This document shows, piece by piece, positions 1-7,740 of a DNA stretch of 43,138 bases. The DNA lies in contig QEXW01000122.1 in the NCBI GenBank assembly GCA_003130845.1, positions 1-43,138 on the forward strand, written 5' to 3'. Under the pieces are notes generated by a model that saw only the letters and a program-made list of their open reading frames with translations, did no database searches and was not told the DNA's origin. How positions within the stretch are numbered: the first letter of the stretch is position 1; the number at the start of each line of letters is the position of its first letter. The position numbers and the translations under genes are program-made. The DNA comes from Anaerolineae bacterium (GTDB lineage Bacteria > Chloroflexota > Anaerolineae > Anaerolineales > Villigracilaceae).

Positions 1-314
1 CTCAAATGGAGCAAGGACATGGTCTGGGTAAGGTGCGCGCTTGGAAGAGGACGTTGAATCTGACGTTGAATTTGTCGCAACATAGCGTATAACCGGTTCC
101 AACAATCACATTATACATCCAAATCAGTTGCAAGATTCATGCCAAAACACAACAAGCGCTGCTCGCTCAATAGGATGCCCGGGCGGTCTGAAATGATTAC
201 AATTCCATTTCAAGCGACCCGCTTGTAGGTTCGACAACGGTATCTAAATGTTTGCATAGAGGGGTGTGGCTATAATAATGCGAGATATTCTCATTTCAGC
301 ACCTTGTTGTCCAC
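1..314. other. Gene-poor left edge with a possible truncated ORF tail
   Basis: One frame is open from the window edge (base 3) to a TAA at 90-92. It encodes about 29 residues rich in Arg, Leu and Asn and could be the 3' end of a gene lying outside the window; I cannot identify it. The 12-nt stretch GACGTTGAATCT is followed by a near copy (GACGTTGAATTT). The rest of the stretch is AT-rich. It contains a TATAAT at 271-276 that could be the -10 box of the lipoprotein gene that follows, although no convincing -35 is placed before it. Confidence 0.3.
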
Positions 315-326
315 ATGGGTTGCCAA

Positions 327-1256
327 ATGCGCAAAATTTTGGCCTTATTTCTGCTTATTTTTGGATATTTTGTCTCCGCCTGTGGTGAACTTTCATCCCC
401 CTCAACAGTGCGTGTCCCTTCAAACGGGCTGATTACTGTAGGTGTGATTGCCGGCAACACAGCAGATGATGCAACCAGCATTCAACCTTTAGCCGATGCG
501 TTGGCGAATTCCTTGCACAACTATGGCATTCAGGGCGGAAGGGTGCACGTGGCAAATTCGGTGGAAGAAATGGCCGCGTGGCTAAAATCAGGCACGGTGG
601 ATTTATATATTGACAGTGCTTATCCGGCGGTGTTAGCCTGTCAGCAAAGCGGTGCCAAAATGCTATTGCGTGGATGGGAATTCGGTCAACCCGATGCTCA
701 CGTTGTTATTTTTACCAACCGCAACACCGGATTAAGAACATTAAGCGATTTACGCGGAAAAATGATTGCCTTGCGGCAGCCCCAAGCGACTTCAAGTTTT
801 TTTCTTTCTGCCGCTCACCTACTCAGGCATGAATTAAGTCTGAGTTCCAAGTCAAACTTCAGCGCGACAGTGTCACCATCTGAAGTGGGCTTTATCGTGA
901 GCGAAAGTGACCAGAACACACTGCGCGCCGTGCTAACCAATGCGGTCGCAGCCGGTGCCGTAGATGACTACTCTTTCGACATCGTCTTTTCTCCAGAGAC
1001 CCTCCAACAACTGGTTGAATTAGACCGCACCGAAAAAATTCCCCGACAAGTCGTTGTGGCGCGCCCTGGCTTGGACAAAGAATATTTAGAAATATTAACA
1101 GAAACCCTGACCAACATGAACGAAACGGAAGATGGAAAAGCCGCACTCGCGGCTTTCCAAACTACACGCTTTGACCATTTTCCAGATGGGGCAGAAGCAA
1201 CCGAGCGGAAACTGCGCGAGATGCTGGCGACCATCAAACAAATTGCTCTGCCATAA
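327..1256 (+). CDS. PhnD-like periplasmic substrate-binding lipoprotein
   Basis: This protein of about 309 aa resembles the PhnD/SsuA-type substrate-binding family (phosphate/phosphite/phosphonate ABC transporter type). The N-terminus is a lipoprotein signal: MRKIL, a hydrophobic stretch, then FVSAC with Cys19 as the likely lipidated residue. A body typical of type 2 periplasmic binding proteins follows, including a segment resembling the DLRGK motif (near residue 140) and a VDLYIDSAYPAV stretch. An in-frame ATG lies four codons upstream at 315; the 327 start puts the positive charges at the very N-terminus, as expected of a signal peptide. No permease or ATPase gene is adjacent, so the ligand is unknown and the protein may act as an orphan binding or sensory component at the cell surface. 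Confidence 0.75.
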   Translation: MRKILALFLLIFGYFVSACGELSSPSTVRVPSNGLITVGVIAGNTADDATSIQPLADALANSLHNYGIQGGRVHVANSVEEMAAWLKSGTVDLYIDSAYPAVLACQQSGAKMLLRGWEFGQPDAHVVIFTNRNTGLRTLSDLRGKMIALRQPQATSSFFLSAAHLLRHELSLSSKSNFSATVSPSEVGFIVSESDQNTLRAVLTNAVAAGAVDDYSFDIVFSPETLQQLVELDRTEKIPRQVVVARPGLDKEYLEILTETLTNMNETEDGKAALAAFQTTRFDHFPDGAEATERKLREMLATIKQIALP

Positions 1257-1378
1257 GCACGGAACAAAAAGAGGGGGTACTTGTTGTGCATGATATCTAA
1301 TCTGCTTATGGTGATGGCAGCGGAGCAAGAATAAAAGATGCAGTATAAGAATTCGATTTGATGCAACGCGCCTTGTAA

Positions 1379-1407
1379 TTGACGCTTTTCGACCACCGTG
1401 CTATGAT
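1379..1407 (+). promoter_or_regulatory. Sigma70-type promoter for the PIN-TRAM gene
   Basis: TTGACG at 1379-1384, a 17-nt spacer and TATGAT at 1402-1407. The expected transcription start is near 1414, about 50 nt before the gene start. Confidence 0.65.
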
Positions 1408-1463
1408 GAAAAGGCGCTTTTATTTTTGCAGTTATTTTGGTTTATTTTTCTAAGGAGTTATCC

Positions 1464-2531
1464 ATGAGTCTTGATTTTATTGTTCGTATGGCTGGTATGA
1501 TTCTATTTACAATCATAGGAGGGTATTGGTGGTTTTGGTTTGGTTCACGCAACGCACCGGAGGAAGTAATCACATACACCCTCGCCATCGGCACGGTTGG
1601 GGCCTTGTTTGGGTTAATTGCCACACCATACTTTACGACAGTCCCCGTACGCTTCATCCGCCGCTTATTGGTGCGAATTTCAGCAGAGAATTTACTGGCC
1701 GGGTTAATGGGTCTCGTCTCGGGGTTGCTGGTGGCAGCCTTGCTCACTTTTCCGCTTTCCCAATTGCCGGACCCCTTTGGCAGCGTTCTTCCCTTCCTAG
1801 CAGTTGTCTTGTTTGGGTATTTTGGGATTGCACTCTTCGTTATGCGGCAAGCCGATATGTTGAATGTGATTGCCAACCTAATGGGGCGGAGCGCCGAACC
1901 CGCAGTGAACGGAAGTCCTGGCTGGGGGCAAGGCTCGCGCACCATTCTGTTGGATACAAGCGTTATTATTGATGGGCGCGTAGCCGATATTGCCAAAACC
2001 GGTTTTTTGCCCGGCACCTTGCTTATTCCGCGTTTCGTCTTAAACGAACTGCAATATATTGCCGATTCGGCAGATGCACTGCGGCGCCAACGCGGACGGC
2101 GCGGCATGGAAGTGCTGGCAGAGCTACAAAAAGTTTCTATGGTCAACGTTCGAATCAGCGACATTGACGTAGAAGGCGTGCGTGAGGTAGATGACAAGCT
2201 CATTATCCTAGCACGCCAATTGCGCTGCCCGATTCTCACCAATGACTATAACCTAAACCGCGTCGCCGAATTGCAAGGGGTGACCATCTTAAACATCAAT
2301 GAACTGGCCAACGCCGTCAAATCGGTCGTCCTGCCGGGGGAAGCGCTAGAAATTGCTATCATTCAGGAAGGAAAAGAACCCAGCCAGGGTGTAGGATACA
2401 TGGATGATGGGACAATGGTAGTGATAGAGAGCGGGAACCGTTACATTGGTCAGACCAAAACCGTCACCGTCACCAAAGTATTGCAGACGGCTGCCGGACG
2501 CATGATTTTCGCTAAACCAGAAGAGCAGTAA
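1464..2531 (+). CDS. Membrane-anchored PIN-TRAM domain protein (YacL-like)
   Basis: The 355-aa protein has four hydrophobic helices in its first ~130 residues, a PIN nuclease-fold domain (about 160-285) and a C-terminal TRAM RNA-binding-type domain (about 290-352). PIN acidic residues are visible: Asp164 in LLDTSVIIDGR, Glu195 in FVLNELQ, Asp243/244 and Asp261 in ILTNDYNLN. This order is that of the YacL family of membrane PIN-TRAM proteins, presumed ribonucleases that are little characterised. The ATG at 1464 was preferred over an upstream GTG-type start because AAGGAG at 1452-1457 sits at the right distance. A terminator follows before cysS, which has its own promoter, so the gene is probably monocistronic. 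Confidence 0.9.
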   Translation: MSLDFIVRMAGMILFTIIGGYWWFWFGSRNAPEEVITYTLAIGTVGALFGLIATPYFTTVPVRFIRRLLVRISAENLLAGLMGLVSGLLVAALLTFPLSQLPDPFGSVLPFLAVVLFGYFGIALFVMRQADMLNVIANLMGRSAEPAVNGSPGWGQGSRTILLDTSVIIDGRVADIAKTGFLPGTLLIPRFVLNELQYIADSADALRRQRGRRGMEVLAELQKVSMVNVRISDIDVEGVREVDDKLIILARQLRCPILTNDYNLNRVAELQGVTILNINELANAVKSVVLPGEALEIAIIQEGKEPSQGVGYMDDGTMVVIESGNRYIGQTKTVTVTKVLQTAAGRMIFAKPEEQ

Positions 2532-2554
2532 ACACCACAGAGTGACTCTCCACC

Positions 2555-2585
2555 AGGGTGCGGTTTTGTATACCGCCCCTTTTTT
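2555..2585 (+). terminator. Probable intrinsic terminator after the PIN-TRAM gene
   Basis: GGGTGCGGT pairs with ACCGCCCC with one bulge across a 7-nt loop, and a run of seven T follows (2579-2585). Confidence 0.6.
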
Positions 2586-2632
2586 ATCAAACCAGAACAC
2601 TTCAGACCTTTCCTTCCCTTCTCACCTGCCAC

Positions 2633-2660
2633 TTGACACCTCCCCCCTGACCCTTATAAT
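2633..2660 (+). promoter_or_regulatory. Consensus sigma70 promoter of cysS
   Basis: TTGACA at 2633-2638, a 16-nt spacer and TATAAT at 2655-2660: both hexamers match consensus exactly. The predicted start near 2667 leaves a leader of about 14 nt that still includes the AGGAGA ribosome-binding site. Confidence 0.8.
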
Positions 2661-2680
2661 CTCCCTAGGAGAACGCCATC

Positions 2681-4078
2681 ATGATTCGTCTTTACAATAC
2701 GCTCACGCGCAAAAAAGAAGAACTGCAAACGCTTGAAGCTGGTGTGGTCAGAATGTACGTCTGCGGCCCAACAGTCTATAACGACGCCCACGTTGGCCAT
2801 GCCATGTCAGCGCTGGTCTTCGACATCATCCGCCGCTACTTGGAATATCGCGGCTACCAAGTGCGGCATGTCATGAACTATACTGATGTAGATGACAAAA
2901 TCATCAACCGCGCTAACCAGATGGGGATTGACCCCTTTGCGCTTGCCCAAAAATATATTGACGACTTTAACCAAAATTTGGAAGACCTGAACATCCTACC
3001 GGCCACCGCGAAACCTCGGGTGAGCAAAACCATGCCGCAAATTATCGCCTTCGTACAAGGCCTAATCGAAAAAGGTTACGCTTACCCCACCCCCAGCGGC
3101 GATGTCTATTTCCGTGTGACCCAAGATGACGATTACGGCAAACTTTCAGGCCGCAAACTGGACGAAATGCAAGCCGGGGCGCGCATTGAGGTTGGCGAGG
3201 AAAAGCAACATCCCATGGATTTTGCCCTGTGGAAAGCGGCCAAACCCGGCGAACCGGCTTGGGATTCCCCTTGGGGCAAAGGACGCCCCGGCTGGCACAT
3301 TGAATGCTCAGCCATGAACCTCGCTGAGCTAGGTGAACAAATTGATATTCACGGTGGTGGCAACGACCTGATTTTCCCACATCACGAAAACGAAATCGCG
3401 CAGACCGAAAGTTACACTGGCAAGCCTTTTGCCCGCTACTGGATGCACAACGGCATGTTGCAACTCGGCGGCGAAAAGATGTCCAAATCGCTTGGGAACA
3501 TTATTAGCATCAAGGAATTTCTCGCTAAGCGTGATGCAGACGTCATGCGCATGCTGGTGTTGAATGGCAGTTACCGTGCTCCGCTCATCTTCAACGACGA
3601 AACCCTAGATGCTGCCGAAAAGGGACTAGAGCGCATCAAATCGGCCTTGCGACCGGCCAACCACAAAGGCGCCGACTCTGCTGCCGAAGCCGTAACCGCC
3701 TTACCTGCCGCCATTCAAACCGTCGAAACGGCGTTTGTAGAGGCAATGGACGATGACTTCAACACCGCAGGTGCCTTGGCCGCCATCTTTGACTTTGTGC
3801 GTGCCATCAACACTGCGCGCGATGCCGGAGCCAGCGATGCCCAATTACAACCTGCCCAACAAACCCTCCGTAAATTGACCGGTGTGCTAGGTTTGCGCCT
3901 GGCGGAAAAACGCGGCGCAGGCGATGCCGATAAATTCATCAACTTGCTCTTGGAAGTGCGTGCTGAGGCGCGCAAACAAAAAATGTGGGCGCTTTCTGAT
4001 ATGATTCGCGACCGGCTCAAAGAACTTGGGGTGATTGTCGAAGACAGCCGCGAAGGAAGCACCTGGCGCTATGCATAG
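2681..4078 (+). CDS. cysS: Cysteinyl-tRNA synthetase
   Basis: The 465-aa protein charges tRNA-Cys with cysteine in the cytoplasm. It is a class I synthetase of normal length. The HIGH-type motif reads HVGH (residues 37-40) and KMSKS is at 266-270. The zinc ligands of the family are present at the same positions as in E. coli: Cys28 in [12 protein letters not shown], Cys209 in WHIECSAM, and the His/Glu pair in FPHHENE (near 234-238). The start is supported by AGGAGA a few bases upstream. The gene stands between its own consensus promoter and a downstream hairpin. Cysteine biosynthesis genes lie 23 kb away and are not co-transcribed with it. Confidence 0.98.
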   Translation: MIRLYNTLTRKKEELQTLEAGVVRMYVCGPTVYNDAHVGHAMSALVFDIIRRYLEYRGYQVRHVMNYTDVDDKIINRANQMGIDPFALAQKYIDDFNQNLEDLNILPATAKPRVSKTMPQIIAFVQGLIEKGYAYPTPSGDVYFRVTQDDDYGKLSGRKLDEMQAGARIEVGEEKQHPMDFALWKAAKPGEPAWDSPWGKGRPGWHIECSAMNLAELGEQIDIHGGGNDLIFPHHENEIAQTESYTGKPFARYWMHNGMLQLGGEKMSKSLGNIISIKEFLAKRDADVMRMLVLNGSYRAPLIFNDETLDAAEKGLERIKSALRPANHKGADSAAEAVTALPAAIQTVETAFVEAMDDDFNTAGALAAIFDFVRAINTARDAGASDAQLQPAQQTLRKLTGVLGLRLAEKRGAGDADKFINLLLEVRAEARKQKMWALSDMIRDRLKELGVIVEDSREGSTWRYA

Positions 4079-4107
4079 AAAAACGTCCCGAAGGCATACT
4101 TCGGGAC
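4079..4107 (-). terminator. Intrinsic terminator between cysS and yhhN-like gene
   Basis: GTCCCGAAG (4085-4093) pairs perfectly with CTTCGGGAC (4099-4107) around a 5-nt loop. Read on the minus strand it is followed by a T run, so it terminates the leftward operon. It may also serve cysS, though its plus-strand T tract is poor. Confidence 0.7.
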
Positions 4108-4113
4108 ATTCTC

Positions 4114-4788
4114 TTATCCTGCAAACTGCCCCACAGCTCCTATCACCAACAACATCTGCCCAAGGTGATACGTTATCATCACTGCCAAACGCCCCGCCCG
4201 AATCGGTTGCACAAACTTATTCCAGGCTAAAATGACATCGGAAATAACGAATAAAACCGCCCCCAAGCTGACCAAATACGCCGGCATATCTAACCAATCG
4301 GCGCGGAAGAGCGTCACCAAGGCAGAAAACAACATCAAAGCCAGGGTTGCAGCGTAATACCGCACCGGTTCAACCAAACGACGCAAACCACGCTTGGGTA
4401 GGCTGAGCAAAATACGGCGAATAAGCGGAAAGATGCTCATGCCCACAAAGATGGCTACACCCAAAGTCAGCGTAGTCAAAGGGGCAGGCGGCAGGTTAAG
4501 CCCGGCGATGTACGCAAAATGTGCCAACAAGAAGGCCCCCAACCCAAAAGGAAACCAGCGGCGTTCATTGGTGAGCAACAAAAAAACATCACCGGCCATC
4601 GAAAACAGCAGCGCCAGGCCAAACCAAAATAAAGGACCATCCAGACCAGCAGAGCGCCAGAGCCAGCCAAACAAAAAGGCCATTACGCCTGGTTTGGCAA
4701 TGTATTCAACCTTACGCCACCCCTTACCAACCGCCAACCATTCCAGCATTGCGCACATGAAGGTGAACGCGAGCAAAATGCTTTCCAT
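4114..4788 (-). CDS. YhhN family membrane protein (lysoplasmalogenase-like)
   Basis: The 224-aa, very hydrophobic protein has about eight predicted membrane helices and matches the YhhN/TMEM86 family, some members of which hydrolyse the vinyl-ether bond of lysoplasmalogens. Visible hallmarks are the early YIAKPG segment and SMAGDVFLLL with its conserved GD. The ATG at 4788 overlaps the stop codon of the upstream deacetylase (TGATG), so translation is probably coupled; a TTG one codon earlier is the alternative. It is the last gene of the ogt - PIG-L - yhhN operon. The substrate in this organism is unknown. If plasmalogen-type ether lipids are absent, the protein may do something else. Confidence 0.82.
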   Translation of the reverse strand: MESILLAFTFMCAMLEWLAVGKGWRKVEYIAKPGVMAFLFGWLWRSAGLDGPLFWFGLALLFSMAGDVFLLLTNERRWFPFGLGAFLLAHFAYIAGLNLPPAPLTTLTLGVAIFVGMSIFPLIRRILLSLPKRGLRRLVEPVRYYAATLALMLFSALVTLFRADWLDMPAYLVSLGAVLFVISDVILAWNKFVQPIRAGRLAVMITYHLGQMLLVIGAVGQFAG

Positions 4789-5543
4789 CAATCTTTTCCC
4801 GGCGTAGCCATGCTATCCTCTTCAACTAAGACCATCACCTTGAACGATTCAGCGTATGCCAGCCCTTGTGACTTGCCATCCTCCGCTGCCCACTTGCGAA
4901 TCATCTCTTCGGGGTCCCAATCGCCCAACTGAGAAACATGCTTACGCAACGCTGCAATCTTGAGATGAATGGTCTCCGAAATATCTACCCAGGTATCGGG
5001 CTTTTCGGAACCATGAATATAAACGCGCTTGACATTGTGCGGCTCGTAGCCTGCCTCTAGCAAATCGGTGAAAATCAGCCGCGTACCCGCCGAGGGAAAC
5101 GTGGCATACAGCGCCGACTGGGCTGCGGCACGATGGTCAGGATGATTGATGTAGCCATTACCATAGAATACGCCTTGCGGGTCGCCGGTCACAACCACAT
5201 CGGGCTTATACAAGCGAATCAGACGAGTCAACTCTTTGCGCAAGGGTAAGGTTGGTTCCAATTCCCCATCGGGATAGCGTAAAAAAATTGTTTCCTGAAT
5301 TCCTAGCACGGCGTTGGCAGCCAATTGTTCGGCCTCGCGGATGCGTGCCAGTTCGGGCTTATAAGCAGCATCTTTCGTAGGGTCATTGCTGCCGGCATCC
5401 CCACTGGTGATGGTGACGGAGATGATTTGGCACCCGGCGCGCGCCCATTTTGCCAGCGTCCCGCCAACGGTAAACTCCTGGTCATCTGGGTGGGCATGAA
5501 TACTCATCACACGCTGCGGGAAATATTCAGAAATGGGTTCCAT
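4788..5543 (-). CDS. PIG-L/LmbE family deacetylase
   Basis: The 251-aa zinc-dependent N-acetylglucosaminyl deacetylase-type protein carries the family signature AHPDD (His18, Asp20, Asp21) near the N-terminus, a TSGDAGSND stretch, and the NHPDHRAAA motif that supplies a further metal ligand. Members act on GlcNAc conjugates such as GlcNAc-inositol, bacillithiol or mycothiol precursors, or secondary metabolites; nothing here fixes the substrate. The start has a GAGG ribosome-binding site. It lies 30 nt after ogt and overlaps the next gene, so all three are likely one transcript. Confidence 0.85.
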   Translation of the reverse strand: MEPISEYFPQRVMSIHAHPDDQEFTVGGTLAKWARAGCQIISVTITSGDAGSNDPTKDAAYKPELARIREAEQLAANAVLGIQETIFLRYPDGELEPTLPLRKELTRLIRLYKPDVVVTGDPQGVFYGNGYINHPDHRAAAQSALYATFPSAGTRLIFTDLLEAGYEPHNVKRVYIHGSEKPDTWVDISETIHLKIAALRKHVSQLGDWDPEEMIRKWAAEDGKSQGLAYAESFKVMVLVEEDSMATPGKD

Positions 5544-5573
5544 AGATTGTTTCCTCGGGGAGTAGTGGATTTG

Positions 5574-6092
5574 TTATGTTACCGGTAGATTGCCTTTCTC
5601 CAAGTCGAGCAAGCGTTGCTTGGTCACCAGCCCCTCGCCACCACCATACCCACGCAATGTGCCATCGGCCCCAATGACGCGATGACAGGGAATCACGAGT
5701 GGCATTGGGTTTGTGGCTTGCACACGCGCAACTGCCCGCGCAGCACGCGGGTTACCCGCTTGTACGGCCAAATCGCGGTAGGAACGTGTTTCCCCATAGG
5801 GAATTTGGCAAGTGAGTTGCAAGACAAGGCGTTGAAACGGACGAAAGCCCGACCAATCGAGCGGCAGAGTAAATACACGCCGTTGTCCAGAGAGATATTC
5901 ACACACTTGCTGAACGGCATCGGCAGTCTGGTGGGGGTCAAAAACAATTTGCGCAGCGTGCTGCCTGGCCAGCGCGCCCGAAAACGCTTCTTGCGTAGCG
6001 GGAAACTCCACTGCTACAAGCCCAATTTCTGAAACCGCCAACCAGATGTCGCCAAGCAGCGTTGGGCCGGTATGTCCGATGGATATGAGCAT
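5574..6092 (-). CDS. ogt: Methylated-DNA--[protein]-cysteine S-methyltransferase
   Basis: The 172-aa suicide DNA-repair protein takes the methyl group from O6-methylguanine onto an active-site cysteine. The site is plain: MPLVIPCHRVIG with Cys136, preceded by the helix-turn-helix region (GETRSYRDLA, NPRAARAV) and followed by GYGGGEGLVTKQRLL. The N-terminal ribonuclease-like domain is short, as in Ogt/MGT proteins without an Ada domain. The AAGGAGATG ribosome-binding site decides the start. It is the first gene of the leftward operon and diverges from glutamate dehydrogenase, sharing a 283-nt control region that contains a perfect dyad. Confidence 0.93.
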   Translation of the reverse strand: MLISIGHTGPTLLGDIWLAVSEIGLVAVEFPATQEAFSGALARQHAAQIVFDPHQTADAVQQVCEYLSGQRRVFTLPLDWSGFRPFQRLVLQLTCQIPYGETRSYRDLAVQAGNPRAARAVARVQATNPMPLVIPCHRVIGADGTLRGYGGGEGLVTKQRLLDLEKGNLPVT

Positions 6093-6168
6093 AACTTACA
6101 TCTCCTTAGAAATAATCAACCGCCTTTGCGTTCAAAGCCGGTTGCGGCGGGGGTTGCCCTGATTTTAC

Positions 6169-6183
6169 CTTTGTCTGACAAAG
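6169..6183. promoter_or_regulatory. Perfect 15-bp dyad, GntR/FadR-like operator candidate
   Basis: CTTTGTC-T-GACAAAG is a perfect inverted repeat with a single central base. Its core fits the TNGTNNNACNA pattern of FadR-subfamily GntR regulators. It sits between ogt and gdh and could control either. Confidence 0.45.
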
Positions 6184-6211
6184 AACGCCGGTATTCGTGA
6201 CAACTCTCATA

Positions 6212-6240
6212 TTGACTTGCTCTAGAATTTCATGTAACCT
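6212..6240 (+). promoter_or_regulatory. Weak promoter candidate for the gdh leader
   Basis: TTGACT at 6212-6217 is followed at 17 nt by TAACCT (6235-6240), a poor -10 box with a TG just before it. The leader needs a promoter near here, but this one is only a guess. Confidence 0.3.
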
Positions 6241-6265
6241 TGTACTGTACTAACAAAAGGCTGAC

Positions 6266-6307
6266 ATGAACCCTATGTATCAGGTCAATACATACTTTCG
6301 TCAATAA
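6266..6307 (+). CDS. Possible 13-codon leader peptide upstream of gdh
   Basis: ATG at 6266 opens a 13-codon frame (MNPMYQVNTYFRQ) that stops at TAA 6305-6307. AAAAGG lies 5 nt upstream as a usable ribosome-binding site. The stop codon overlaps the first bases of the 5' arm of the terminator at 6304, the geometry expected of a translation-sensitive attenuator. No homologue is known to me and a chance ORF of this length is common, so this rests on position. Confidence 0.35.
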   Translation: MNPMYQVNTYFRQ

Positions 6308-6342
6308 GCGGGCAGCGTTCCGGTTGCCCGCTTATATTTTTT
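6304..6342 (+). terminator. Strong intrinsic terminator inside the gdh leader
   Basis: ATAAGCGGGCA (6304-6314) pairs perfectly over 11 bp with TGCCCGCTTAT (6325-6335) around a 10-nt loop, and ATTTTTT follows (6336-6342). No annotated plus-strand gene precedes it back to cysS, and it ends 33 nt before the gdh ATG. It is therefore best read as an attenuator or the end of a short RNA. Confidence 0.8.
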
Positions 6343-6375
6343 ACTACTTCAGTCACATTTTGACAGGAGACGATA

Positions 6376-7662
6376 ATGACTGGACAAATCAATGCGTTCG
6401 AGATGGCCCAGAGGCAGTTTGATGGCGTTGCGAAACTGCTCAATCTGGACCCCCAAATTGCCGAGGTGTTACGCTGGCCAATGCGTGAATATAGTTTCCG
6501 CATTCCGGTGCGCATGGATGACGGTTCACTGCGCGTTTTCCAGGGTTACCGCGTGCAACACAACGATGCGCGCGGCCCCAATAAGGGCGGCATTCGCTTT
6601 CACCCGTCGGAAACTTTCGACACGGTGCGTGCTCTAGCCACCTGGATGACCTGGAAATGTGCCGTCGCCGATATTCCCCTAGGTGGCGGCAAAGGCGGTG
6701 TGGTGGTAGACCCCTCCACGCTCTCGACGACAGAAAAAGAACGCTTATGCCGTGGTTGGGTACAAGTGATGTGGAAAAACATTGGCCCCCGGCTGGATGT
6801 TCCGGCACCCGATGTCGGCACAACCGCGCAGATGATGGGGTGGATGATGGATGAGTACTCCAAACTGGTCGGCGAGTACACACCCGGTGTGTTTACCGGC
6901 AAACCACTGGGGGGCGGCGGCTCGGAAGGGCGCACGGAAGCCACCGGCTTTGGTGTTATCTACACCGTGCGCGAAGCGATGAAATTCCTGAACATTGACC
7001 CGAAGAACTCGGTGGCAGCCATTGAAGGCTTTGGCAACGTGGCGCAATATGCCGCCATTGGCTTTACCGAAATGCTCGGTGGCAAGGTCGCCTGTGTCTC
7101 GTGCTGGGACCGCAACGATAAGACCAGTTACACCTACAGCCACAAGGACGGCGTCAACCCCCGCTTCTTGCTCACCATCACCGATCAATATGGCACGATT
7201 GACAAGAAAAAAGCTCTCGATGCCGGTTACATCCTCGAAGAAGGCGACAAATGGATTGAGAAAGAAGCAAATGTCCTCATTCCAGCCGCCATCGAAGGAC
7301 ATGTCAACGCCGATACAGTCAAGAAAATCTCCAAGAGTGTCAAAATTGTCGCTGAAGGCGCGAATGGCCCCTGCACGCCTGAAGCCGACGAATACTTCAA
7401 GGCCAACGGAATCTTTAACATCCCCGATTTCTTATGCAACGCCGGCGGTGTGACCACTTCTTACTTCGAGTCGGTCCAAAATGATATGAACTTCTATTGG
7501 ACCAAAGAAGAAGTCCTGCAAAAACTAGATACCAAAATGACGCAAGCCTTCCAGGCCGTGCTGGACATGAGCCTGAAAGAAAAAGTCTACATGCGCGATG
7601 CGGCGTACATGGTTGCCATTGACCGCGTCGTGAAGGCGATGCAGTTGCGCGGTTGGGTATAG
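6376..7662 (+). CDS. gdhA: Glu/Leu/Phe/Val family dehydrogenase, probably glutamate dehydrogenase
   Basis: The 428-aa enzyme interconverts glutamate with 2-oxoglutarate and ammonia using NAD(P). Signatures: RGPNKGGIRFH (67-76), Lys94 in TWKCAV, PLGGGKGGV with the catalytic-type Lys106, and PAPDVGTTAQMMGWMMDEYS. The second half is the Rossmann domain. The length and these motifs match bacterial and archaeal hexameric GDH of about 420 residues. The start has an AGGAG site (GACAGGAGACGATAATG). The leader carries a terminator and possible leader peptide, and an operator-like dyad lies upstream, so expression is probably conditional. A bidirectional terminator follows the stop. Cofactor preference cannot be told by eye. 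Confidence 0.93.
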   Translation: MTGQINAFEMAQRQFDGVAKLLNLDPQIAEVLRWPMREYSFRIPVRMDDGSLRVFQGYRVQHNDARGPNKGGIRFHPSETFDTVRALATWMTWKCAVADIPLGGGKGGVVVDPSTLSTTEKERLCRGWVQVMWKNIGPRLDVPAPDVGTTAQMMGWMMDEYSKLVGEYTPGVFTGKPLGGGGSEGRTEATGFGVIYTVREAMKFLNIDPKNSVAAIEGFGNVAQYAAIGFTEMLGGKVACVSCWDRNDKTSYTYSHKDGVNPRFLLTITDQYGTIDKKKALDAGYILEEGDKWIEKEANVLIPAAIEGHVNADTVKKISKSVKIVAEGANGPCTPEADEYFKANGIFNIPDFLCNAGGVTTSYFESVQNDMNFYWTKEEVLQKLDTKMTQAFQAVLDMSLKEKVYMRDAAYMVAIDRVVKAMQLRGWV

Positions 7663-7691
7663 TGTCGCTTGTGCTAAGTTCTGGACCTCTC

Positions 7692-7726
7692 ACCAAAACG
7701 GGGACCCAAGCCGTCCCCGTTTTGGT
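7692..7726. terminator. Bidirectional intrinsic terminator
   Basis: ACCAAAACGGGGA (7692-7704) and TCCCCGTTTTGGT (7714-7726) form a perfect 13-bp stem around a 9-nt loop. It lies between the convergent gdh and lipoprotein genes. The A-rich and T-rich ends of the stem serve as terminator features in both directions. Confidence 0.75.
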
Positions 7727-7740
7727 TGGTTCCGGTCAGA

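Noticed and set aside
1442-2242. 266-aa open frame opposite the PIN-TRAM gene
   Set aside because: It is antisense to a well-supported gene, of low-complexity Ser/Arg/Pro composition and without family features.
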